From positions 1 through 23,892 of IMG/VR virus record IMGVR_UViG_3300023179_005514: DNA of 23,892 nt, one strand, 5' to 3'. Of this stretch, positions 15,216-23,028 are shown piece by piece. Source of the DNA: a virus. Position 1 is the stretch's first letter, and the number at the start of each line of letters is the position of its first letter. The translations under genes were made by a program, and so were the position numbers. The notes below the pieces were generated by a model. The model worked only from the letters and a program-made list of their open reading frames with translations. It was not told the origin of the DNA and searched no databases.

Positions 15216-16141
15216 GCTTTATTTTCCATAAACCATTTAACTGTTGATTTCAGCCCTTCATCAAATCCAATTTTAGGTTTCCATCCTAAATCAAATAATC
15301 TAGTGTTATCCATTTTGCGCCTAGGAGTACCATTGGGTAGAGTAGTATCCCAGAAGATTCTTCCTTCAAACCCTACTTCTCGTTTAATAATTTCAGATAA
15401 TTCTTTAATAGTAATTTCAGTATCTGATCCTACATTAATATGAGCAGAATCATCATAATTGTTCATTAAAAATACGCATGCATCTGCTAAATCGTCGCAA
15501 TGTAGAAATTCTCTAGTAGGCGAGCCATCACCCCAAGCAGTTATAGCATCATGCCCATTTACTTTCGCGCTATGGAATTTTCTAATAAGCCCTGGAATAA
15601 CATGGCATTCTAATGGATTAAAATTATCGTTAGGCCCATATAAATTTGCAGGCATCAAACTAATAGCATTAAAGTCAAATTGTGTCTTGTAATGTTGACA
15701 CATACGAAGACCAGCAATTTTAGCTAAAGCATATCCCTCATTGGTTGGCTCTAGTGGAGCAGTCATTAAGTATTCTTCTTTAATAGGCTGAGGTGTTACT
15801 TTAGGATAGATACAAGCAGACCCTAAAAATAATAATTTTTTGACTCCTGTTCTATAAGCGGTGTCTATGACATTAGTTTGAATCATTAGATTATCATATA
15901 TAAAATCACCTGGTACTTGGGCATTATAAGCAATACCCCCTACCTTAGCTGCAGCGAGAAAAACATATTCCGGTCTATTATACTTAAACCAATTATTAAC
16001 ATCATCTTGTTTACGCAAATCTAAACTGGTGTGCGGAACAGTAACAATATTATGATAACCATCAGATTGTAATTTTCTGACGATTGCTGAACCTACTAAT
16101 CCTTTATGCCCGGCGACAAAAATTTTACTATTCTTATCCAT
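15212..16141 (-). CDS. fcl: GDP-L-fucose synthase-type epimerase/reductase
   Basis: The 309-aa short-chain dehydrogenase has GHKGLVGSA (11-19) for NADP binding, GSACIYP (107-113), GYALAK (136-141) and a CHVIPG segment (179-184). Ser108, Tyr137 and Lys141 form the SDR triad. Cys110 and His180 match the acid/base pair of E. coli Fcl (Cys109, His179) used for C3/C5 epimerisation. It would turn GDP-4-keto-6-deoxymannose into GDP-L-fucose. ColC, which makes GDP-L-colitose from the ColD product, belongs to the same fold, so this enzyme could also act after the ColD-like protein. It overlaps gmd by 8 bases and colD by ATGA. Confidence 0.93.
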   Translation of the reverse strand: MDKNSKIFVAGHKGLVGSAIVRKLQSDGYHNIVTVPHTSLDLRKQDDVNNWFKYNRPEYVFLAAAKVGGIAYNAQVPGDFIYDNLMIQTNVIDTAYRTGVKKLLFLGSACIYPKVTPQPIKEEYLMTAPLEPTNEGYALAKIAGLRMCQHYKTQFDFNAISLMPANLYGPNDNFNPLECHVIPGLIRKFHSAKVNGHDAITAWGDGSPTREFLHCDDLADACVFLMNNYDDSAHINVGSDTEITIKELSEIIKREVGFEGRIFWDTTLPNGTPRRKMDNTRLFDLGWKPKIGFDEGLKSTVKWFMENKA

Positions 16142-17135
16142 ATAAACACATATCCTGTACTAATGATTTAAAATTATATTTAGGTGCCCAGCCTAATTCT
16201 CGTCTTGCTTTTGAAGAATCTCCAAGTAATTGGTCAACCTCAGCTGGTCTAAAATATCTTTTATCTACTGCAACAACAACATTACCAGTTTTAATGTCTC
16301 GTCCAATCTCATTTAATCCCTCACCTTCCCATTGAATATTCATATTAAAATAAGGGGCACATGCTTCAGCAAACTCTCTCACCGAATACATTTCACCTGT
16401 AGATATAACATAATCATCTGGTTTATCTTGTTGTAGCATCAACCACATTGCCTCGACATAATCTTTAGCGTGACCCCAGTCACGCTTGGCATTTAGATTA
16501 CCTAACAATACAGGCGATTCAGTTTTACCAATATAGATATTTCTCAAACCTTGAACAATTTTTTGTGTAACAAAATTGTGCCCACGTCTTGGAGATTCAT
16601 GATTAAATAAAATACCAGAGCAAGCAAACATATTATATGCTTCTCTATAATTCTTCACAATCCAATACCCATATAGTTTAGCTACTCCATACGGAGATCT
16701 AGGATAAAATGGGGTTGTTTCTTTTTGAGGAACTTCCTGAACTAATCCGTATAATTCAGATGTTGATGCTTGATAAATTTTAGCATTTAAACCAAGCATT
16801 CTAGTACACTCTAGAATTTTTAAAGTCCCAACTCCATCAACCATAGCAGTATACTCAGGTGTTTCAAAAGAAACTTGCACATGACTTTGAGCCGCTAAAT
16901 TGTAAATCTCTTGAGGATTATTTTTCTCTAACACGTTCATCAGTGTGAAAGAATCGGTCACATCCCCATAATGTAATTTTAGATTCGGGTTGTTATAGAG
17001 ATGATCTATTCTTCCCGTATTGATTGATGAACTTCTTCGGATAATACCGTGTACTTTATATCCTTTAACTAAAAGGAGCTCTGCTAGATATGATCCATCT
17101 TGTCCTGTAATACCAGTAATTAGTGCTGTCTTCAT
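16134..17135 (-). CDS. gmd: GDP-mannose 4,6-dehydratase
   Basis: The 333-aa extended SDR enzyme has [12 protein letters not shown] (8-19), [15 protein letters not shown] (33-47), [11 protein letters not shown] (81-91), STSELYG (124-130), YGVAK (149-153) and SPRRG (181-185), the standard GMD set. The catalytic Ser/Thr-Glu and Tyr-Lys are present. It converts GDP-D-mannose to GDP-4-keto-6-deoxy-D-mannose with internal hydride transfer on NADP. Mannose nucleotide must come from the host; no manC/manB is in the window. It is the first gene after the late promoter, with an AGGTGAT ribosome site before the ATG at 17133-17135. Confidence 0.97.
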   Translation of the reverse strand: MKTALITGITGQDGSYLAELLLVKGYKVHGIIRRSSSINTGRIDHLYNNPNLKLHYGDVTDSFTLMNVLEKNNPQEIYNLAAQSHVQVSFETPEYTAMVDGVGTLKILECTRMLGLNAKIYQASTSELYGLVQEVPQKETTPFYPRSPYGVAKLYGYWIVKNYREAYNMFACSGILFNHESPRRGHNFVTQKIVQGLRNIYIGKTESPVLLGNLNAKRDWGHAKDYVEAMWLMLQQDKPDDYVISTGEMYSVREFAEACAPYFNMNIQWEGEGLNEIGRDIKTGNVVVAVDKRYFRPAEVDQLLGDSSKARRELGWAPKYNFKSLVQDMCLYG

Positions 17136-17144
17136 TCAATCACC

Positions 17145-17164
17145 TATAATATAGTTATATTATA
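17145..17164. repeat. 20-bp AT-rich perfect dyad at the gmd late promoter
   Basis: On the plus strand TATAATATA, a GT centre, then TATATTATA form 9-bp perfect arms. The dyad begins at the edge of the TATAAATA element and ends at the ribosome site. The expected start point falls inside it, so it would act mainly as DNA. An AT-only palindrome can arise by chance in this composition. Confidence 0.5.
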
Positions 17165-17170
17165 TTTATA
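17163..17170 (-). promoter_or_regulatory. T4-type late promoter for the glycosylation cluster
   Basis: The minus strand reads TATAAATA, the exact T4 late -10 consensus, 28 bases upstream of the gmd ATG and just after a terminator hairpin. This is the usual spacing for a phage late transcript. No -35 box is expected. It would drive gmd and the overlapping genes after it. Confidence 0.75.
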
Positions 17171-17176
17171 ATAGGC

Positions 17177-17200
17177 AATAGGGCACAGAAGTGCCCTATT
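17177..17200 (-). terminator. Hairpin terminator after the CobS-like gene
   Basis: AATAGGGCAC and GTGCCCTATT form a perfect 10-bp stem; the minus-strand loop is TTCT, giving a CAC-UUCU-GUG cap similar to stable tetraloops of phage terminators. It lies 15 bases past the stop of the ATPase gene. The tract after the stem on the minus strand (GCCTATTA) is not U-rich, so it may act as an mRNA 3'-end stabiliser or a weak terminator. On the plus strand the stem is followed by TTGCTTT. Confidence 0.65.
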
Positions 17201-17215
17201 TTGCTTTAGGTAAAA

Positions 17216-18388
17216 TTAGAAAGGAATCTCATCTGATACCATATTGGTATCCTTCGCAGTTTCTTCAACCGGAGGCTCCTCCATCTTCTGATACAAGTCC
17301 ATAAAAGCTGACTTTGTATCTGAATCAAAACGATTGATACAAAGATTGATTGCCTTTTGGCGTTCTTTGAACACTCCATATGCTTTAACGATATGTACTA
17401 AACGACGTGTCGAGATGATTTCGTCAATAGCACCTTCTACATATGTCTTACGAATAATTTCAGCCCAAGCAACTAACTTGTCCGCAAACTCTTCATCCAA
17501 GCAATTGAAATGTTCCATATTGTTAATGATGATTTTACGTTCGGTAGTAGATGAAGGATATTCTTGTTCAACAGTAATCGGAAAACGCTCAAGAAATGCT
17601 TCATCAAGAATTTGAGCTGCAATAAACTTACCATCATCTGTACCACGACCTTTAGTATTAGCAGTTGCGATAATATTAAAACCTGGTTCTGGTACAATCA
17701 TTTCCCCGTTTTTCTTATTAAAGTATTGCTTACCCTCTAGAATACCTTGAATACACATTAGCTTGTTACTACCACGGTCAATCTCATCCAGCAAAAGAAT
17801 AGCACCTCGACGCATTGCTGTAATAACAGGACCCTCACGGAATGTTACATTACCATCAATAAGAGTACTGCCACCTACAAGATCATCCTCGTCTGTTTCG
17901 ATACTAATATTTACTCGAATACACTCTCTGCGAAGCTTTGCACAAATTTGCTCTACCATAGTAGTCTTACCATTACCAGACAAACCAGTAATGAAGATCG
18001 GATAGAAAGAATTGTGCTTGATAATTGATTCTAAATCTTTGTAGAAACCGAACGGTACATACGTGTCGTCTTTATTAGGAATTAGATTATCGACTTCCGT
18101 TACTAACTTCTTTTGTCGAAGAGGCACTACTGCCGCAGCAAGAGCTACTGCAGTATTTGGTTGTTCAACTATCGTCGTTTTAGTGGGGGTGGATTTCTCT
18201 AGATCAGCAGCCAAGTTAATTAATCCTCGGTCATGTTTAAATTCTGCGCCATTGATTAACCAATTAGGTACAGAAACCCCCAATTCTTTAGTATATTTAA
18301 TAATATCTTTACGAGCAGCGATATTACCAAATTTAGAAATCAACTGTTCAATCAATATTTTTTTCTGAACATCTGTCACTTTACGCAT
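17216..18388 (-). CDS. cobS: MoxR/CobS-type AAA+ ATPase
   Basis: The 390-aa protein has Walker A GLSGNGKT (135-142), Walker B ILLLDEID (197-204), sensor 1 TAN (242-244) and an EAFLERF segment, as in MoxR/CobS ATPases. The first ~100 residues are a helical region with an Ala-rich linker (80-88), and the C-terminus is acidic, ending DEIPF. CobS is the cobaltochelatase ATPase subunit; phage homologues are usually called CobS but sit, as here, beside a VWA protein, the pairing typical of MoxR-VWA chaperone systems. No other cobalamin gene is present, so I favour a protein-remodelling role. It has its own sigma70 promoter and ends at a hairpin. The symbol reflects homology, not a proven chelatase. 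Confidence 0.85.
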   Translation of the reverse strand: MRKVTDVQKKILIEQLISKFGNIAARKDIIKYTKELGVSVPNWLINGAEFKHDRGLINLAADLEKSTPTKTTIVEQPNTAVALAAAVVPLRQKKLVTEVDNLIPNKDDTYVPFGFYKDLESIIKHNSFYPIFITGLSGNGKTTMVEQICAKLRRECIRVNISIETDEDDLVGGSTLIDGNVTFREGPVITAMRRGAILLLDEIDRGSNKLMCIQGILEGKQYFNKKNGEMIVPEPGFNIIATANTKGRGTDDGKFIAAQILDEAFLERFPITVEQEYPSSTTERKIIINNMEHFNCLDEEFADKLVAWAEIIRKTYVEGAIDEIISTRRLVHIVKAYGVFKERQKAINLCINRFDSDTKSAFMDLYQKMEEPPVEETAKDTNMVSDEIPF

Positions 18389-18416
18389 AATATAGTCCTT
18401 GGGTTATCAATAATTT

Positions 18417-18445
18417 ATTATATAATCTTTAGATAAAGATGTCAA
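18417..18445 (-). promoter_or_regulatory. Consensus sigma70 promoter of the CobS-like gene, with dyad in the spacer
   Basis: On the minus strand TTGACA (18445-18440) and TATAAT (18422-18417) are separated by exactly 17 bp: a full consensus host promoter, so probably early. The -35 box overlaps the TGA of the VWA gene. A perfect dyad, ATCTTTA-GA-TAAAGAT on the plus strand (18425-18440), fills the spacer and could be a repressor site. Confidence 0.85.
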
Positions 18446-20652
18446 GCAATTTCACATATAAATTTATTCAAAAACACTCTATTAACTAATTTTTTCTTTT
18501 GATTAACTAAAAAAGCTTTCATTAATTCTCTCTTCGAATTGTTTTCAGTTACAAGTTTATCTTCAGCTATTTCTAAATCTTTACTAGTGATCAAAAAATA
18601 TTTGTTATACCCTGTATTTTGAAGATCATAAAATTTATTCTTTTTTATTTCGTTTCTTACAAGATCCGAACTTATCAGATTATCTTTACCATTTGTTTGT
18701 AAAAAACTAGCAATATAACCAGTACTCAATCTCGGCAAAATATAAAAACCAATAATATTTGCATTACATCTATTTTTAATCATGCGAAGAAACGCATGAG
18801 TAATAGATTCCCCGGGAAAGGTATTTCCGATAACGTTATTTTTGACATCCTTAATGATTAAATGATAATTATTTTTTTCTCTTGAGTTTAATTCGTAATT
18901 AATAAGTCTTCTTCTACCTTCTTTGAAAATAACATCTAAATCTTTTCCTTCACCATCGGACAATACAATAAAATTCATGATATCTAGACGATATGATTCT
19001 TTAAAGTCTGCAACTAAATTTTGACAGATAATTAATGCTTCATTTAAAGGTGTTCCGTTAAGACTAAGTTCTTTCGGAATAGCCCTGTGTAAAGCTTGTC
19101 TTAAAGAAATGCCCTCATATCCCAATTTTGAATTTGAGAATGTATCAAAAGCCTTAGCAATTTGCAACAGTCTTTTTTGTGCCTCATTGTATTGGGTAAC
19201 ACTCATATTACTATTCATGAATTCAATCATATTGAAATGCTTATATTCAAATACAACTAATGCATTTTCTACCATGGGCCAATCATTTTCTTTATCACTA
19301 TTAGATAATTTACTTAGATAAGAGCAATCCGAAAAAGCATAAACACCAAACGGAATATTAATTTTTTTACAAAAATCTGCTAGAATAAGAGTTTGTTCTA
19401 TAGTATCAGAAAGACAATCCGACATAGAACCTGACCAATCAATGAGCATTATCATACCATGATTTTTGCCCTTAGGAATTTGAGTTACTCGTTTGAATAA
19501 ATCATCTCGCAATTTATACGACCAAACTTTTTCCGTATCAAGTTCTCCTGTTTTTGATACGTTTGCTCTCGCGTATTGCTTAGCATTACGTTTTAGCTCA
19601 AATTCTTTTACCAAATAGGAAATAAATTTACTATTTCTCTCCTTATACTGAGACAATAAAGTTGAACTATTTAGTATTTCAGCATGTGTAGAATCAACAT
19701 TATACTCCACTAGTACATTTTTAAAATTATCAGCATAGGACCAATCTAACCTGGAATAAACATCGCTGTGTGAAATAATACAATGTCTCCAGTTTTTCGG
19801 GTAATGCAAATCTACATATACATAAGGTTTAATTTTATCGGAAATCAGTGATTTCTCTTTTTCTCGAAAATGCATATCAGTTAGAGACTTAGGATCTTTC
19901 TCTTTTGATCGGCCGCCCTTTCTAGCATTACTTTTTAAATCTGAATCGCTGTCTTCGTCGCCCTCTTCACTCAAACTACTTTCTGAACTGCCAGATCTGC
20001 CATTACCTTCACCGCCAGCATCATCAAAATCATCAAAATCACTAGAATCCCCCTCATCCCATTCGTCGGGCATTGTATCGAATTCTGTTTGCATTTCTTC
20101 TTTACGATACTCGTATAAGTCTTTGGCGATACTTAGAACATCATCCCAAGTAGAAATATTGTCGATACGTTTAAGAAATACATGTTCTTGATCTTTGAAA
20201 GGGACATTCATAAATGGACCTAACTTATAATGAACATTGATTCGGTCAATCAAGGGCAATTTGTTTATGTCATATTTAGACAACCCAAAGAAGTCTTTAT
20301 CATGTAAATCTTTGTATGCTTTATAGAAAGATGATCGAAGACCTGGGTATCTAGATTTAATTTTTTTCTCGATACGGGCATCCTCGACCACATTAAGATA
20401 TGATTTAAACCCTTTTGGATGAGCAGTTACTGCGTCATGCCATCCGTCTGGGGGCGTTTCCCAAGCATGACCGACTTCATGCCCAACCAAAAGATCATAC
20501 AGATCATTGGACATGTCTTTCCAAATTGGAAGGACTAGCAGTCTATTCATCGGATCAAAGTATGCGGTTTGAACTTTACGGTGTTCAACCTTGAGATTTT
20601 CTTGCGCCAAGAGCTTGGCTAGAACTGATTTGCTGTTTGCTACATTAAGCAT
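18442..20652 (-). CDS. cobT: CobT-like protein: HEVGH metallopeptidase-like domain plus VWA domain
   Basis: The 736-aa protein has, in order: an N-terminal zinc-peptidase-like region with HEVGH (58-62) and VVEDARIEKK (88-97), whose ED could give the third ligand; an acidic Ser/Asp/Glu/Gly low-complexity linker (about 193-240); and a VWA domain with the MIDAS motif DWSGSMS (405-411), a GTPLNEA segment and LSDGEG. CobT has an acidic linker and a C-terminal VWA. The HExxH region suggests a separate peptidase or metal site. With the neighbouring MoxR/CobS ATPase it would form an ATPase-VWA pair; the target is unknown. AAGGAGG lies before the ATG and a consensus promoter just upstream. Domain calls firm; role inferred. 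Confidence 0.82.
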   Translation of the reverse strand: MLNVANSKSVLAKLLAQENLKVEHRKVQTAYFDPMNRLLVLPIWKDMSNDLYDLLVGHEVGHAWETPPDGWHDAVTAHPKGFKSYLNVVEDARIEKKIKSRYPGLRSSFYKAYKDLHDKDFFGLSKYDINKLPLIDRINVHYKLGPFMNVPFKDQEHVFLKRIDNISTWDDVLSIAKDLYEYRKEEMQTEFDTMPDEWDEGDSSDFDDFDDAGGEGNGRSGSSESSLSEEGDEDSDSDLKSNARKGGRSKEKDPKSLTDMHFREKEKSLISDKIKPYVYVDLHYPKNWRHCIISHSDVYSRLDWSYADNFKNVLVEYNVDSTHAEILNSSTLLSQYKERNSKFISYLVKEFELKRNAKQYARANVSKTGELDTEKVWSYKLRDDLFKRVTQIPKGKNHGMIMLIDWSGSMSDCLSDTIEQTLILADFCKKINIPFGVYAFSDCSYLSKLSNSDKENDWPMVENALVVFEYKHFNMIEFMNSNMSVTQYNEAQKRLLQIAKAFDTFSNSKLGYEGISLRQALHRAIPKELSLNGTPLNEALIICQNLVADFKESYRLDIMNFIVLSDGEGKDLDVIFKEGRRRLINYELNSREKNNYHLIIKDVKNNVIGNTFPGESITHAFLRMIKNRCNANIIGFYILPRLSTGYIASFLQTNGKDNLISSDLVRNEIKKNKFYDLQNTGYNKYFLITSKDLEIAEDKLVTENNSKRELMKAFLVNQKKKLVNRVFLNKFICEIA

Positions 20653-20674
20653 GGTGCCTCCTTAATATATCAAT

Positions 20675-20703
20675 ATTATATAAGGTATTGGCACCTTTGT
20701 CAA
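20675..20703 (-). promoter_or_regulatory. Consensus sigma70 promoter of the CobT-like gene, with dyad in the spacer
   Basis: On the minus strand TTGACA (20703-20698), a 17-bp spacer and TATAAT (20680-20675) match the sigma70 consensus exactly. The spacer holds an inverted repeat, AAGGT-6-ACCTT (20682-20697). The start point would be about 20668, giving a short leader with an AAGGAGG ribosome site. Likely an early promoter. Confidence 0.85.
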
Positions 20704-20734
20704 GTCCTGCACTAAAAATAAAAGTTATTTGATA

Positions 20735-21319
20735 TCAACGACTTACTTCACTAGCATTATTATGAGCGTCTTTTAATATGTCCAAAACAATTTTACTTGC
20801 GTGTTTCTTAACAATTTTTTCTTTTTTATGCTTGAATTTTTTGACCGCCATTGCCCATTTCATAGGAGATACATGTTTTTTAAATGTATTTCCCATCATA
20901 TGGTCGTATTCATGCTGAAAAATTCTAGCAGTTAGACCAGATAAAACCTGTTCGACAACTTCACCATTCTCATTCTGAAAACGAACTTCTATAGTTTCAG
21001 GTCTTTTTACATCTAAAGTTATACCTGGAAAAGAAAGACACCCTTCATTAAAATTTGTTTCTTTTTTACTATGGGATATAATTATAGGATTAAAAATAAA
21101 TAACTTTACTTCATCTATACCCATAACAAAAACTTTAGCATTTACTCCTACTTGATTAGCAGAAAGACCAACACCTCCCAATTCCTTCATTCTAGTAAAT
21201 AAGAGATTGGCAAATAGTCTGGCAGAATCTAAATCATCAAACACATATTCACTAGGAGGCGTATTTAAAATACTATTTGTTTCTGCAACTAGTTTTAATT
21301 GGTCTTTTCTAATAATCAT
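20735..21319 (-). CDS. def: Peptide deformylase
   Basis: All three deformylase motifs are intact in this 194-aa protein: GVGLSANQVG (49-58), EGCLSFPG (92-99) and QHEYDH (135-140). Cys94 and the two His of HEYDH would bind the metal, and Glu137 is the catalytic base. The enzyme removes the formyl group from the N-terminal Met of new proteins. Phage forms are common in marine T4-like phages. The C-terminus extends past the core as a Lys-rich helix. ATGA links it to gp46. No terminator is seen between it and the promoter that follows. Confidence 0.95.
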   Translation of the reverse strand: MIIRKDQLKLVAETNSILNTPPSEYVFDDLDSARLFANLLFTRMKELGGVGLSANQVGVNAKVFVMGIDEVKLFIFNPIIISHSKKETNFNEGCLSFPGITLDVKRPETIEVRFQNENGEVVEQVLSGLTARIFQHEYDHMMGNTFKKHVSPMKWAMAVKKFKHKKEKIVKKHASKIVLDILKDAHNNASEVSR

Positions 21320-23028
21320 ATTGCTCTCGAAAAATTCTGATGTTTCTCAAATTTAATTAATGAATTGAATTTGTCTAGTAATTGGTCACCTTTATGGCTA
21401 ATTACGAATACATTTACATCATCACCTATAGTGTTTAGAAGATTCATAACAAACTCTGTACCATTTGAATCTAAACTACTATCAAACACCTCATCTAATA
21501 AAAGTAGATTGGTACTTGCACTATTTTTCATCTTCGCAATAGTTCTCCAAGTGAACAATAACGCTAGATCAATACGTTGTTTCTCACCTTCACTGAATGA
21601 GGCATAACTAAAATCATCTCTATGCCTTGATTTAATTAATTCATTAAATGCCTCATCCAATTCAAAAGAAACAAAGAAGTCCATTGCAGATAAGTATTTA
21701 TTTACTAACTTATTAATGACGGGCAAGTATTGACGAATAATCTTCGTCTTAATCCCGGTGTCCTTGAGTAATGTAGCAGCGGCGTCATAATAATACGAGT
21801 TTTCTTTAAGCTTACTTTTATCTTCGTTAGTTTGAATGACGCTTTTAGCGAGGTCTTTAAGTTTAGTTTTAGCAGCTTGAATGGTTTGTACATCTTGTGC
21901 TGAGGTGTCTTTGTTCGTCTGTAACTTTTTAATATATCCTTGTTCTGCAATAATGGCAGTGTTTGTTGAAACAATTCGTTGTTGGATAGCCACCATTTCC
22001 TTTTTAATTCTAGTGATTTTTTCAAGTCTACTTTCAATCTTTTCGATTTTATTGTTGAGAGTATCAATTGCTGCATTGACTTCTTCGATTTTGTGTGTAT
22101 GTTTCTCAACTGCATGTGTTTTAAGATTTGCAGATAATTGCTGAGCGCATGTTGGACAATTGTCGTTCTGCTCATAGAAGTGTATTTCGTTCCTTGCTTT
22201 CTTAATTCTCTCAGATAAACTTTTAAGAAGAGTTCCAAGTTCTGCTCGTTTGTTTGCTGCATCCAGCTCGTCCGAAACTTCGGATTCATATATGCTGTAA
22301 GTATTTTTGAGATCTTCAAGAATACTGGCAAAATTTTGTATTTTGGCTGTAGATTCCTGTATATCTTTCTCAACGTCAGTCTCCCTTTTTCTTTTGTCTT
22401 CTTCTAATTGTTCTATATATTCTTGTTGTAATTTTACCTTTTGTTTACCAACCTCAATACTTGAATCTAAATCCCTTATTTGATCTCTTATCTCAGTCAT
22501 TCTATTTTTTAGAAGCTGATTCATAGTAGTAAAGATTTGAATATCTAGTATATCTTCGATAATCTCTCGCCGATGTCCCTGAGGCAATTGCATAAAGGGC
22601 GTAAAAGAAGCCGAACCAAGTATAACAATCTGTGTGAAAGATTTATAATTAAGTTTTAGTATTTTATCCTCAAGATATTTTTGATAATCCCTCGATGCGG
22701 CATCTTGAGAAAGTAATTGGTTATCCTGGTAAATCTCAAGTATCCCAGGTTTCATTCCTCGTATGATTTTATAGTCTTTTTTGCCTATCGTAAATTCTAT
22801 ATGTACTTCGGTGTTTTTATTATTGATAGAATTTACTAATTGAGGTTTATTTATATTTCTAAATGCTTTACCAAATAAAACAAAACATAATGCGTCTAAA
22901 ATTGTACTTTTACCTGCACCGTTTTCGCCGATGATAAGTGTTGTTGGTGCTTTATCTAATTGTACTTCTATAAATTGATTGCCTGTTGATAGAAAATTAC
23001 GCCATTTTATTGTCCTAAATAAAATCAT
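21316..23028 (-). CDS. 46: Recombination endonuclease subunit gp46 (Rad50/SbcC-like ATPase)
   Basis: The 570-aa SMC-type protein has Walker A GENGAGKS (34-41), a coiled coil from about residue 180 to 400 interrupted by the zinc hook CPTC (291-294), the ABC signature FSEGEKQR and Walker B LLLLDEVFDSSLD. This is the T4 gp46/Rad50 build at the expected length (T4 560 aa). With gp47 it processes DNA ends for recombination-dependent replication and host-DNA breakdown. The ATG overlaps the gp47 stop (ATGA), giving coupled expression of the two subunits. Confidence 0.96.
   Translation of the reverse strand: MILFRTIKWRNFLSTGNQFIEVQLDKAPTTLIIGENGAGKSTILDALCFVLFGKAFRNINKPQLVNSINNKNTEVHIEFTIGKKDYKIIRGMKPGILEIYQDNQLLSQDAASRDYQKYLEDKILKLNYKSFTQIVILGSASFTPFMQLPQGHRREIIEDILDIQIFTTMNQLLKNRMTEIRDQIRDLDSSIEVGKQKVKLQQEYIEQLEEDKRKRETDVEKDIQESTAKIQNFASILEDLKNTYSIYESEVSDELDAANKRAELGTLLKSLSERIKKARNEIHFYEQNDNCPTCAQQLSANLKTHAVEKHTHKIEEVNAAIDTLNNKIEKIESRLEKITRIKKEMVAIQQRIVSTNTAIIAEQGYIKKLQTNKDTSAQDVQTIQAAKTKLKDLAKSVIQTNEDKSKLKENSYYYDAAATLLKDTGIKTKIIRQYLPVINKLVNKYLSAMDFFVSFELDEAFNELIKSRHRDDFSYASFSEGEKQRIDLALLFTWRTIAKMKNSASTNLLLLDEVFDSSLDSNGTEFVMNLLNTIGDDVNVFVISHKGDQLLDKFNSLIKFEKHQNFSRAI

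Noticed and set aside
18063-18368. Plus-strand open frame of about 100 codons opposite the CobS-like gene
   Set aside because: It is the antisense shadow of a well-supported ATPase gene, has no recognisable product and no ribosome site; the same holds for the other plus-strand frames in the window.
17216-20652. Reading the CobS/CobT pair as a cobalamin-synthesis module
   Set aside because: No CobN or other cobalamin gene is present and the large protein has an extra HEVGH region; homology to chelatase subunits alone does not support that pathway.
21705-22373. 222-codon minus-strand frame inside gp46
   Set aside because: Lys/Leu-rich off-frame reading of the gp46 coiled coil, fully inside a gene with all its motifs intact.
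22848-22855. TATAAATA on the minus strand inside gp46
   Set aside because: Deep inside the gene with no downstream start nearby; likely chance.
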